A DNA stretch of 64,000 bases from Bryopsis sp. KO-2023 (lineage: Eukaryota > Chlorophyta > Ulvophyceae > Bryopsidales > Bryopsidaceae): assembly GCA_030272585.1 (NCBI GenBank), contig BSYQ01000006.1:5233001-5297000 (forward strand). The letters run 5' to 3'. The notes beneath the pieces were generated by a model. The model had not been told where the DNA came from, searched no databases, and worked only from the letters and a program-made list of their open reading frames with translations. A program made the position numbers and the translations under genes. Below, piece by piece: positions 22,180-33,600 of this stretch; the stretch's first letter is position 1, and every line of letters begins with the position of its first letter.

Positions 22180-22809
22180 TTACAAGACCATTTCTGGCAT
22201 TTCCTGCAGAATCATGTTTGTGACCCACTTCGTTTCCTCCTCCCTTATGTCAGACAGCAGCTCATGGACGGCTCCATCGTCCATTACCACCGCCATCACG
22301 GCGACCTTGCGAACGCTGCTTTTCCCAGTAGCACTCAACCTCGCCATCCTATCCACGTACCTGACTTCCTGAATATCGCTCCTGGGCAAACTCACGTTTT
22401 GGCGGTTGCAAAGGCCTTGGACATGGTAACTCAAATCGATGGGCGTAAGTTTCAGCTGGTGGGACGTGAAAGAAGATGCCAATAGGCAGCTCAGCAGCAA
22501 GCCTCCCACGACGACGTATGCGGGGATGAACATGTACAAGGGCACGTCGCTGAAGGACTTGTCTACCCCCGTCAGCGTCCCGAAACATATGAACGCGATG
22601 CCAAAAACTATGTACAAGGCGATCACGACGACCTTCCAGCAAGAGCACATAGGTGGCTTCGGAAAGGTCACCGTGACGATGTCCGGCCCCCACTTTTCAA
22701 CCTTCATCCCGAGAACATCCTTGCTTCGAGCAGCGCTGCTGAACGGTTGCGAATCACCTGGCATCAGATCCTCGGACTGTCTGAGAGGTTCGTAGGCGGA
22801 CCGCTCCAT
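22180..22809 (-). CDS. Two-TM membrane protein with PH-like C-terminal half
   Basis: Open from ATG 22,809 (MERSAYEPLRQSEDLMPG) to the stop at 22,180, about 209 residues, apparently uninterrupted. Two adjacent hydrophobic segments read VVVIALYIVFGIAFICFG (about residues 59-76) and MFIPAYVVVGGLLLSCLLA (about 92-110). A soluble region with alternating beta-like patterns follows (LPRSDIQEVRYVDRMARL, KVAVMAVVMDDGAVHEL). This layout resembles small membrane proteins with a PH-like domain, but I cannot name a family. An upstream in-frame ATG (22,923) would cross a probable intron acceptor near 22,831, so the later start was chosen. Confidence 0.7.
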   Translation of the reverse strand: MERSAYEPLRQSEDLMPGDSQPFSSAARSKDVLGMKVEKWGPDIVTVTFPKPPMCSCWKVVVIALYIVFGIAFICFGTLTGVDKSFSDVPLYMFIPAYVVVGGLLLSCLLASSFTSHQLKLTPIDLSYHVQGLCNRQNVSLPRSDIQEVRYVDRMARLSATGKSSVRKVAVMAVVMDDGAVHELLSDIREEETKWVTNMILQEMPEMVL

Positions 22810-22929
22810 CGAATGCACCTGAAAGGAGACCTGAAAAAGCGCAACGCAGAAGTAACGTCTTGATGAAGGCGAAAAGCAGTGTGCTAACCACGGACGAAGA
22901 AAATTAGATGACGACTTTCGCACGGCAAA

Positions 22930-24845
22930 GTACCACGAGGTGGAACCGTGGAGGGATCAAGCGCTGCTGGCCACCGGGCAAAACAAACGAAAACTGGAGC
23001 TTTTCCTCCTTGCCTCGCAAGCGTTATATCACGTCTCCGTTGCAACTACGGGCTAAAGTACGTGGGGCGGATTGAATATTTTTTGTGACAAAATTTCCAT
23101 GGAGAACGCCATTACACCCCATTCGTGCAATTCAGACAATTTGGCCTTTCGGGGGCGAAAGCTGTCAAATTTCACAGCCCCCCTCGAATAAAGGAGCAAC
23201 ACTTGAAAAGCGGTCTTCTCCCAAATGGTTACACCATCGATTGCACTCAAAAAAGTGCAATGCAGAAAAAAAATTGTTTCCTTTTACAGTTAACTTTTCC
23301 TCTTTCCCAGACCATTAAAAAAAAAAAAGGTGTGAAGTTTGATGTTTTCGCCTTAGCTTCAGCAAGTGGTACCTGCCATCATCTGACCTCGAAATTTTCC
23401 CCCCAGAACAAGGAGATGAAAAAAGAAAAGCACACACCAGACATTACACAATATGTAAAGAATAAAAAATAAAAAAAAATAAGACTGACCACCAGGGATG
23501 AAATTAACATTGATCTCAGCGACCGTCTTCTCAATGCAACTACAATCACAAATCAGGAAAAAAAAGATCCCACCAAATTTTTGCTTCCGTCAATTTTTTG
23601 CTGCACCAGCACAATGCACTTTCCATCGTCTACTGCAACAACTCCAACCCCCATATGACTAATCCTGCAACGGGCATTTTCCTGTCAAATTAAACCTATC
23701 GACATTGCATCACAGATTTCCTCCTCTTTGCTTTTTCGTGTGCATATTGAATTGGAGAAACCTTGGTCACAGAGGGATTTTCTTCCAAGTGCAGTTGTTA
23801 TCTGCAGGTCAATCAAATAAATATCCAAGGAATGGATGAACCGTACTTAAACAAGGTAGTAAGAAAATCAGAGGGGAAGATCTGACTTTTGGACTGTAAA
23901 AAGGAATTAGGAGATGGTTGGGTTATTTTCCTGTAAAGGAAGTGCTTGTGTCGCTGTTCTGGTTCACCTTCTGTAACCAATTTCCATATTTATTTCCAAA
24001 CAAAACAATTTGGATTGATAATAGTTAAAAACAAAAATGCAGCCGGAATACTAGATCGGACGCATTTTAGCGCAAAGTGCACATTTGCCAAAATGTTTTT
24101 TCAAATATATGTATATTTTAGTGCACTTTGCTAAGAAAAAACACCTGCTCCTTCCTGGCCGGAATAGGTGCAAGACAGAAAAAAAAATTAGTGGGGCATA
24201 GTTGCACTTGATGCATGGACAGCTCATGAACAGGTCATTGATTGAGACATGTGAACAGCCATAGCGACCTACCCAAGTGTAGAGCAGATTCCAAGATTCT
24301 GCTCGCCACACACAAACTAACACGATCACCATTGCATTGTCGAATCCAGACGCAGTGTTTTCTGGCGACTTCACAAAAGCCAATCAATCAATCAATCAAT
24401 CAATTACAGCAAAAAGAGGCCATCAACCCCCATAATGGCAGAGTAATACAAGGTAAGAAGAACAAAAAAACCCACCCAATAGAAAACTCCCTGGACTTCA
24501 CAAAAGTACCGAGTGCCCGCGATTGGACCATCAGGTCCATCACAAGAAAAAAGGATGGGTATTCGTCCCGCTTGCGGTCATATACCCACGTTGTGGGGTT
24601 CACGGGTTCCCGTGATTCGGTTCCTATATATCCGCCCGCCACATATCGTGCCCGGTCTGATTCCGCCAGGTCGTTTCCTTCCGATTGCGCTGAAAAAACG
24701 TTGAGGTATGACTGATGTAACGTAAAGTATGAGTGGTGAGGGACGCAACGAATTGGGACTAAATCGCAATCTCGTTGGTCAGGTGTATTCCTGGTGTGTT
24801 CCCACCTCGATGTGTATCTTGGGTTGGTGAATTGGGAGTTAACAA
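22930..24845. other. Intergenic, no gene recognised
   Basis: A/T-rich, with a (CAAT)n tract at about 24,380-24,403. A short inverted pair (GCGCAAAGTGCAC and GTGCACTTTGC) lies near 24,070-24,132. No supported coding exon. Confidence 0.4.
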
Positions 24846-25566
24846 GTGCCGCTAAAAAAGGGGGTACATCGCCCCCACAAGGGAGCCTAAAATCGGGGGT
24901 ACATCGCCGTCACCTCACCTCACACCCGAGACACCACGCCACGTCACGGATCGCAAAGGAAACGAATCCAAATCCAGCCACCTGCCGTCGTCGTCGTTGT
25001 CGTCATCGTCGCCGCTCGTCTTTTCTATCGGTGCGCACTGCCCACGCGTCATTAGCGGAGGTCAGGACGTGTACGCCCGGACCAAAAAAGGAGCGGAGTC
25101 TTGTTGCGTCGACGTCTGCGCTGTGCGCTCGAACGACGCATACTGAAAAAGCGTTTCGTGGGTCTAGCACGAGCGAAATTTCGCTTGGAACAGGAAGCGA
25201 AGCTTGGAGTGGAAAGCAAACACACGCCAGGAGCGTATTCCCGCCTTACACGGTCTGTCAACAAGTCATGGATCATGAAAAGCGTTTTGTTTGGTCGGAA
25301 AAGAATTGATAGTGCGTAACTGTGCAGCAGATCATTCTAGAGGCTGCAACATCTTCAACATCGGGAAGTCGGCTTTCCATTTTCTTTAGCAGTGTACACT
25401 GCAGTCTCCTGTATTCTCCTATGTTATTTTTCTTTTTATTTCCATGCACAAAGGCTGATTAACAGCTTACCCAGTGAATAAATTTGTGACAATATCCCTA
25501 CTAGCAGTCTAGTTTTTTTACTCTTTGTTAGTGCAGCCTATGACTCTCCTTCAATTCGATTCAGTT
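24846..25566 (+). repeat. Left terminal inverted repeat of KDZ-like element
   Basis: Matches 42,334-41,614 base for base as far as I compared, with no length change. It carries a direct repeat of GGGGGTACATCGCC at 24,860-24,873 and 24,895-24,908, 35 bp apart, good candidates for transposase-binding sites. Homology ends at TTCGATTCAGTT. Confidence 0.93.
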
Positions 25567-25620
25567 CTTGCAGAAATATGAATTTGACCCAAATGTGTGA
25601 TATAGGCCAGATCAGGCAAT

Positions 25621-28600
25621 ATGGGGAAGAGAAAAGTAAGGAGAGCTTCCACTTATATTTTCAATGAAGCTACCGGCGAGACAGAGGAAGCACTTGAGCA
25701 ATATACGCCGCATATTATGGATCCACCTGATATTCCAACATCAGTAGAACATACCGATGCGATCGATCCTTTAGAGGATGGATATTCTCGCCAACTGATG
25801 GACAAGGAGAGCTGTCCTATTGTCCAGAAATGTGCAGAGGATAAAACAATAACATTCTGTTCCCCACAATGGGAAGAGGGTGTGCTGTCAACCAAACGCT
25901 TTCATTTTACAACTCTTCGATGGAGGGATTCCGGTGGCGAACTTTATTCTTATTGTGATTGTGGAGATGGGGAAGGAATTGTTGGAGAACGGGCTTATGG
26001 ACCGAAGTGCCTCCACAAAGATGATGGGCCTTTTGCCCACTGCCCATGCGCCCAAGCGATTATAGAGGCATTATCCCTGACCAGAAAAACATTTCTGGAG
26101 TACCTAAGAAATGGAGCCCAGACTGCCCTTGTTGAGCATTCTTCTGGGGTTCTTTTCAACGAGCTGCGGATCCACGGAAAAAAGCATTTGGCTGTGAAAC
26201 CTGGAAAAGGACAGTGGGGGCTTGTGGTGCACTATGATGCGACATCAGCCAAGGCTCCATTGTGCCTGACATGCAGGAGACACAAGCATTCTTGCGAACA
26301 CGTGGGGTGTTTGGAAGTGGAGCCGGAGATTGGGCAATTATCGGATACAGAGTTTGATAACCTACTGAAAAAGTATGTAGACCCGGGGACGAAAACACGG
26401 AGACTACAATGCAAGACCACTCAACAGATTCCAGAAAATATTTGGGAAAATGAGGTATTGGCTTCACGGCTGAGAAATGAAGTACCTTTACCAGGACAGG
26501 TGGTTGCAAGAATGGAAGAGTGTGGCTGTGAGATGTGCAACTGGGAGGCAAGTTTCGTTTCATGCACTATCTTTGGAGCGACGTCTTTTGTAACGAGCGA
26601 ACTTCAATCCCTGAAATGCAAAAATTGTGGTGAAGTTCGGAACGCTGATGGGGGTGATGTTGGGGTTCTGAACTTCAACAATCGAATTGCTTTCTGTTGG
26701 AGCTTGCTGCAAAAATATTCTGTGGAGATGATGCAAGGTCAAACCTTCCACTCTTTTGTGAAGAATATGCTGGAATGCTACAAAATGGCATCGTGTTGCA
26801 TCGATGACCTACCTTGGACGTTTGAATATCTTCGAGCATCTTTCCAAGATTCCTGGTTTGACTACGTGTCACTGCAGAAAATAAATTACAAAGCTGCCTT
26901 AAACTGCTGTGCCGCCCCCACTCTGGTTGCGGATGGACTGATGTTAGCCTATAAAGCTCATCGGTGTAATGTGAAGAGCTTTGCAGGCCCAAGCGATGAT
27001 GAAGAACCCCGCATGGGATCACAATTCGCGGACAGGGTTATGATAAGAAAAAAGAGCATTCGAGATGCTTTGTTTTCGTTCACTGGTGGCACACCAAGTG
27101 GTCGGTACGGAAACGGAACGGGTCTCTCCAGCGTGGACCATGTTGGATTGATGGAAGCACTGCAAAATGAAAACCTTGGGTTTCTGAATGTGCTTTGTCG
27201 GGAAGCGGTGATGTGCGGTGGCGTCATGTACGCTGTGGATCACTTCAGGCTGATGCTCTTCAATTTATCGACTACCGCGCCTTGTTGTCGAATTCTGCCC
27301 AATGATGTTATCAACGTTATCGAGGGCATCTTAGAGGCGAGATCATTGGTGATCTCCTGCGAGCACGAGAGACAACTGGCTAGTTGCTCTCCAGATATGC
27401 TTGAATTTTTGCAGACCATAAATGCAAGGGGAGAAGTTCCTTCTGAAATATGGGAAATGTTATCCCATATGGTGTCGAGGACCAAAAGGGCTTTTATCCC
27501 ATGCACAAGTCGTGCTTGTGACATGGAGGAAGGTCTCTTGGATACTTCCACCGGCTTCCCGGAAGAGGATGATGTTTTCTTTTTGAAAACAGGACAACTC
27601 TTCGGGGATAACCACTGCTTAAAGCGCAGGCTGCATCGCTATAAAGCAGACAATAACAAGGGGGGTGGGTCACAAGATGATTGCGCGAAGTCCAAATACG
27701 TCCCACGACAACTCACCCCAGGTTCGAAAATAATTAATTCAAGAAAATTGTTTGCATTACATACAATCATGTTTTGAAAAAACCAATGAGCAACGAAACA
27801 AAGTCTCACAAAAAAACACCATCTTCCTTTCGCTTTTACTTGGTTGTCTCGCTAACCCTTACTATATGATCCTGGCAAGACTCAGACACCTAACTAACCT
27901 TTTGTCTCACTTTTCTGATCTCGTTAACGTGTTATTTAGGAACCTTTATCTTATTCTGCGCAACCCACGAGATCGCTGTTGGGTTTGCTGTGATGAGTCA
28001 TTCGGAGAGTCCTCAAACCCCGTTTGAGATTCTGTTTTCACGGTGGAATGGTTTGCAAGGTAAACCATGAATAATATGAATTTGACGACATTCACAGTTA
28101 AGAGTTTCCAAATCGGAATTTCTTTTTTTTTTGGAAAAAGACAAAATCCACTCCCGTCGCAATCCCCGACTCGTCATACTCAGCATGAATTGAGTTGACT
28201 AAGCCTCACAATATACCTCGTGCATGACCCACTAATCACGGCGTATTTACTGTTGCATCTCTCTTACCACGGTCTCAACGCAAATTCAACCTTGTCCCCT
28301 TACTCTCTCCTCAACCACGTTTCCTTTCTCTTGTCCTTAGATTATAACACTCACTCTTTCTCTTTCACTTATCCTCATAAAAGGGTGATTCAGTTTAAAT
28401 TACTTCCTAGCATCTTTCACACAATACTCATGCAAACAATATTTCACCCTTTGTTTTGGGAATCATATAGTCTTTTAATTTTTTTTTGTGATTTACTAAC
28501 ACTTTCACATCTTTCTTTCAACAGCGTTTTGTTATGACAACGCTTGTAATTTGGAGAAATACGCGCTCAACCGCGAGCCAGAACACTTCCAAGGTGTCCG

Positions 28601-28826
28601 ATTCCTCATCGATGCGATGCACTACAAAGGACACAATAGATGTTGTACATCTTATTGTAGTGCCAAATACCCCGAAATGAAAAATTCTGCGATGGCGGAA
28701 CAGGCTAACGCAAGACTGGATAACATCAAGGTTCAGGGAACATTTATGTCCCAATTTAACTTTTTAATTTACGTTCGACATTTTATTTATCAAATGAATA
28801 AAATGAAAAAAGAAAATAAGAGATGA
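25621..28826 (+). CDS. KDZ-like transposase with Cys-rich (CxC) domain
   Basis: Three exons, 25,621-27,721, 27,940-28,059 and 28,525-28,826, join in consistent phase (CCA G/GA ACC and CAA G/CG TTT), giving about 840 residues. The N-terminal half is rich in paired Cys/His: YCDCGDG, KCLHKDDG, CPCAQAI, CLTCRRHKHSCEHVGC, CGCEMC and CKNCGEV, like the CxC clusters that accompany KDZ transposases. Exon 2 has ATHEIAVGFAVMSHSES. Exon 3 has FCYDNACNLEKYAL, FLIDAMHYKGHNRC, and NSAMAEQANARL, the Asp..Asp/His..Glu pattern of Kyakuja-Dileera-Zisupton enzymes. It would catalyse cut-and-paste transposition through the 721-bp TIRs. No internal stops, so it may be active. The family call rests on motifs, not on a search. 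Confidence 0.75.
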
Positions 28827-29846
28827 GTGAGGGTGTTATGGGTTGTTGATTATCTTCGAAAATGTAACGAAATAAATAGATAATTATGTCTTGTCATGTC
28901 ATGAAGGAATGATGCACCCTGTAACTGGTGAGTTTTTAATTTTTTAGTAAGTTCCAGTCAAAACTTCCAGAGAGTCTACCCCTTTTTTTCGGTTATTTCT
29001 ACCCCTTTCTCTCACATTCTGCCCAAAACAGGTTTGAATGATCTTGGATGGATCTGAAACTTCGCAGATGTTTGTAAAAATACATTATACAAATTCTGTC
29101 AAAATTTCAGTGCCATCCACGCACTCAATAAAAAGTAATTAAGAATTTAGAGAGGGAAATCCTCTAAAACAATTCATTATGCTCGCTAAATGTGCTCAGA
29201 CGGATTTGAAATTCTGCACGTGTTTCGAAAAACAGACTATGCAGTTCATGTTGAAATTTCAGATCAATCTATGCATTCAAACAAAAGTTATTAAGGGTGT
29301 AATATTCCAAGGACTTAGACTATTTTTCACAAAAGGGGCTACCCCACAAAAAAGGCCATAACTCATCCCATACTCCATATTTTTGACCCTTATTTTTTTT
29401 TGTGGACAAATACCAACAATATGTATCTTTCAACAAAATATCACAGAAACAAATTGAGTCATGGACGAGCTATATTTAGAAAACCACCACAGAAATTGGT
29501 TTTTCTTAGCTCATGATGACTAAATGATTATGGATTTCGATGATAATTCGCAGAACACATAACACACATCTCATACACATGCTCACAAAATTTCAGATCA
29601 ATCCGATCTCTTTTTGATCCGATCAAGAGGACGTTTCGTCCGGAGAAGGTTTTAGGGGTCTTAAAAGGGATGTTAGGCTTTACGTCAATAAACCGTTTCA
29701 CTTTTGCGCATTACGTGATCCGATGAAGCTGAAATTTTGTAGGCATGTTGTTTGTGGTCATCAAACATGTCATGCAAAATTTCAGCTTCATCTGAGGTTA
29801 TTTAGATGGGTTCGTACGGGATTTCTGCATGTTAATTGAGGTATAT
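28827..29846. other. KDZ element interior, no gene recognised
   Basis: A/T-rich, lacking supported exons. Several related phrases (CAAAATTTCAG, AAATTTCAGATCAATC) recur near 29,105, 29,250, 29,588 and 29,778, suggesting an old degenerate repeat. Confidence 0.35.
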
Positions 29847-30360
29847 TGTTATCGCTCGGGAGGACTGACGTCCGCGAGCGACGTCTCCTATCTCGGGAAA
29901 GAGTGAGGCGGCGGCGGAACGGTCACACAAAATCGCACGGGTCACAGACTCGGGGTCACACAAACAGATCACTGAAAAGCAAGGTTACATCAAGCGTCCC
30001 ATCATTTCAACTCCCAGTTCGACTTTCCCGAGGGTGACTAACCACCCGTAACACTCCCACTACCCTGACTCACAGCCGCCAGTTCTACTCCTGACTCACT
30101 CACACACTCACACACAGGCCCAAACCGAAGCACGTTCCCACTCAGACTCGAACCCAGGACCTCAGTCTCGCAAGTCCCAATCTGATTGATCGAACCATTG
30201 TCTTGACTCTGTGCTCTTGCGGTGGTTTCCTCGCTGTAGTTCAGTAGTACCTCCTTGGGAGGATGCTGTCATTCACCGGGGATGCATCTGACGCTTCACA
30301 GACGTCAGATGCATGACGCCTTTGACGTCTGACGTCCCTAGACGTCAGCAGCTGGTATCA
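29847..30360 (-). repeat. 3' LTR (514 bp)
   Basis: Same length as, and no difference noticed from, 37,118-37,631. Contains a palindromic cluster of GACGTC-type motifs near 30,300-30,350 (GACGTCAGATGCATGACG, GACGTCTGACGTC) and a T-arm-like GGTTCGAGT on the minus strand near 30,145. Confidence 0.95.
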
Positions 30361-30616
30361 ATTGCCTCCCCCCTGGGGGCAGTTGGTGCCCTCACCAAGT
30401 ATCCATCAAATGCATCCTTCTGATTCTGTAAAAGTAACTCTGAACTAGGGTGATGCAAATCCCAAGCTCCCTGCACTTCTGAAAGGATAATTAGATCCCC
30501 ATAAAATCCTTAACCCACAGAAGTTCAGAAAACACTTCACTGCCCTTATGCAACCCATCCCCTAGTCTCTGGGATTCCTGATCCTTCAGCCACAGAATCA
30601 AAAGTGCATCTAACTT

Positions 30617-33600
30617 CTACCTGATCCCAGCTCTCCTCTTATAATCAGCCAGGATCTCTGATGCATTCAATAAATTGTCTTGGGGTTCCCAAGTTGCTTC
30701 ACTAAGTGGATACCCCTTCCAGACTACTAAAAATCTCCTTTTTCTTCCTGAAAACTTATGTCTTACTACAGCCTCAACTTCAAATTCTTCTTCTCCCTCA
30801 GAATCTAATTCTGCTGGAGGTGCCATTACCTCCCTAGGAAACTTAGAACTCTCTTGAAGTTTTCTCAACTTTGATACATGAAATACAGGATGTAATTTCC
30901 ATCCATCTGGTAACACCAATCTATATGCCACAGATCCCACTGCAGCAGCAATAACAAAAGGTCCAATATATCTTCTTCTGATTTTCACTGGAATATGTTT
31001 CAAGACTGCTAAATTCAATGTCTTTGTGGAGAGCAACACCTTTTCTCCCACTTGAAACTGTACATCCCTCCTTTTCTTATTAGCTTGCTGCCTCATCTTC
31101 TCTTGAGCTGTCTTATATCTGTTTTTGGCATCATTGATGACTTCCTGCATGTGTGATATCATTTCCTGAACTGACTCTGCTTCTGCTTGAGCTTTTCCAG
31201 CCAGTAGATCTCCTGGCAGCTGAGGATGCACCCCATACATCAAGTAGAAGGGGCTGTATCCTGTAGATGTGTGTACAGCATTGTTGGCTGCAAATTCAGC
31301 CATCCCTAATCCCTGCATCCATGTCTCTGGATGCTCTTCCACATAGGGTCTTAGAAAGTTTTCTAATGTTCTGATGCTGACTTCACTTTGTCCATCTGTT
31401 TGAGGATGGAAGGCTGTGGACATTCTCACTTTAGTGCCCACACATCTCATTAGCTCCTGCCAAAATTTACTAGCAAATCTAGTATCCCTATCACTGATTA
31501 TCACACTGGGAATCCCATGATTCCTGAAGATGTGATCAAAGAATATCCTTGCATACCCAGGTGCATCTATTGTTTTACTGCAGGGTATGAACTTTACCAT
31601 CTTAGTCAATCTATCAACAAATACTGCAATTGAATCAAATCCTTCAACAGAGGGTAAATCAGTCACTAGATCAGTAGTGATCTGATCCCATTTCTTATCA
31701 GCCACTGGAATAGGTTGCAGCAATCCCTTCTGAGCTCTTAACTCAGGTTTCATTTGCTGGCAAACCTCACATGTCCTGACATATTCCTGGACATCCTTTT
31801 TCATATTATTCCAGTAGTATTTCCTGGACATCAGCTCCAGAGTTCTCTCTATTCCCAGATGTCCAGAGATTTGATTATCATGTCCTTCTGTAAGGACTTT
31901 CATCCTCAGTTCCTGAGGTACCCATAACTTCATGAGTCCATCCTGAGTTTGATAAATCAATAACCCTGATTCATTGATTCCATATCCTGGAATTCTCTCT
32001 CCATCCAGTATTTGATTATAGATGTCTTTGATTTCAACATCTGCCAGTGTTGCTTGTTCCCAGAGTGTAATCTCTTCTGTGCTAGGCTGTAATGAACTCA
32101 CTACTTTGAGTTCCTGCTCTGCTGGAAGACTTCTTGATAGTGCATCAGCAACCAGATTCAGTTTCCCTTGGATGTACTGAATTTTTGGTTTGATGCTGAG
32201 GAAATGTCCTGCTCTCAGCCATCTGGCTTGAGGCCTTGACATCATCTTTTGATCCATGAAGTTTGTTAAAGGCTGGTGGTCTGTAAAGACTGTGACTTCT
32301 CCTGGGCAGCCCTCTAAATAGTGCCTCCACTGCATCAAGCAGTAGGCTATTCCCAGGAGTTCCCTTTCATATACTGAGTAATTCTGTTCTGACTTTGATA
32401 ATCTCCTACTGCAGAAGGCTATGGGCTGTAATCCAGAGCCATGATCCTGACAGAGAACTCCTCCAGTTGCTTCCCCAGATGCATCACTAATCACAGTGTA
32501 ATCCTTTACTGGATTAGGATGGATCAGCACTGGTTTCCCCATCAATGCAGTTTTAAGTGATTGAAAAGCTTGTTCCTGAGCAGATCCCCACTCCCACATG
32601 ACATCCTTCTTAGTTAAGTCATGCAGAGGGCCTGCTATCTTTGCAAAGTCTGGGATGAATCTTCTATAGAAGGAAACCATCCCCAGAAAACTCCTGACAT
32701 CTGTAACTGTCTTTAAGGGCTTCCAATCCCTGATTGCCTTAACTTTCACATCCATTGCTGAGATCCCCTTTTCACTTAACCAAAATCCACAGAAATCTGT
32801 TTCCTTCACACAGATTTCACTTTTGGTGGCCTTTGCAAATAGACTATACTTCTGTAGCCTGGCTAAGACTGCTGCCAGATGTTCTACATGCTCAGAGATG
32901 CTTCTGGAATAGATCAGAAGGTCATCAATGAAGATCAGCACAAATAAATCCAACATATCCTTGAATATGTCATTCACCATGTTCATATATTGTGCTGGAG
33001 CATTAGTAAGTCCAAATGAAAGCACTTTGAACTGATAGTGTCCAAATCTGCTTCTAAAGGCAGTCTTAGGCCTGTCCTCTTCCCTTAGAGGCATCTGCCA
33101 GTAGCCTGATCTCAGGTCAATCTTAGTGAAATATTTAGCCCCATGCACCCTGTCAATCATCTCCTCTGGTAAGGGCAGAGGGTACCTATTTTTGATGGTT
33201 TTCTTATTGAGCCATCTGTAATCCAGGCACATCCTGAGCCCTCCATCTTTCTTAGGGACAAACAGGATGGGTGCCCCAAATGGTGACTGTGATGGTTCTA
33301 TGAAATCCATCTCCAACAGGTAATCTAACTGTCTTTTAACCTCATCTAACTCAAGAGGAGACAGTTTGTATAGGGGTCTATACATGGGTTCTGTACCCTC
33401 CTCCAGATCAATCCTGAATTCATGACCCAGTCTGACAGGAGGTACACCCTTAGGCAAATCCTTTGCAAACACTTTTCTGTACTGAGTCAGTACTTCTTTA
33501 ATCCTGGGATCCATATCCTCCTGCAGGATTTTCTGTAGATCATCCCCTTCCCTTTGTTCTGGGATTGTTTCTACTCCAGTCTTTGATTCATCCTCTGGCC

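Noticed and set aside
24794..25309. 171-residue open frame in the left TIR (and its twin in the right TIR)
   Set aside because: Basic, low-complexity translation of TIR sequence, identical in both repeats but extending into unrelated flanks; no coding signature.
30130..30165. B-box/T-arm-like GGTTCGAGT on the minus strand in the LTR (also in the other LTR)
   Set aside because: The flanking bases do not form a complete T stem or acceptor; better explained as LTR sequence.
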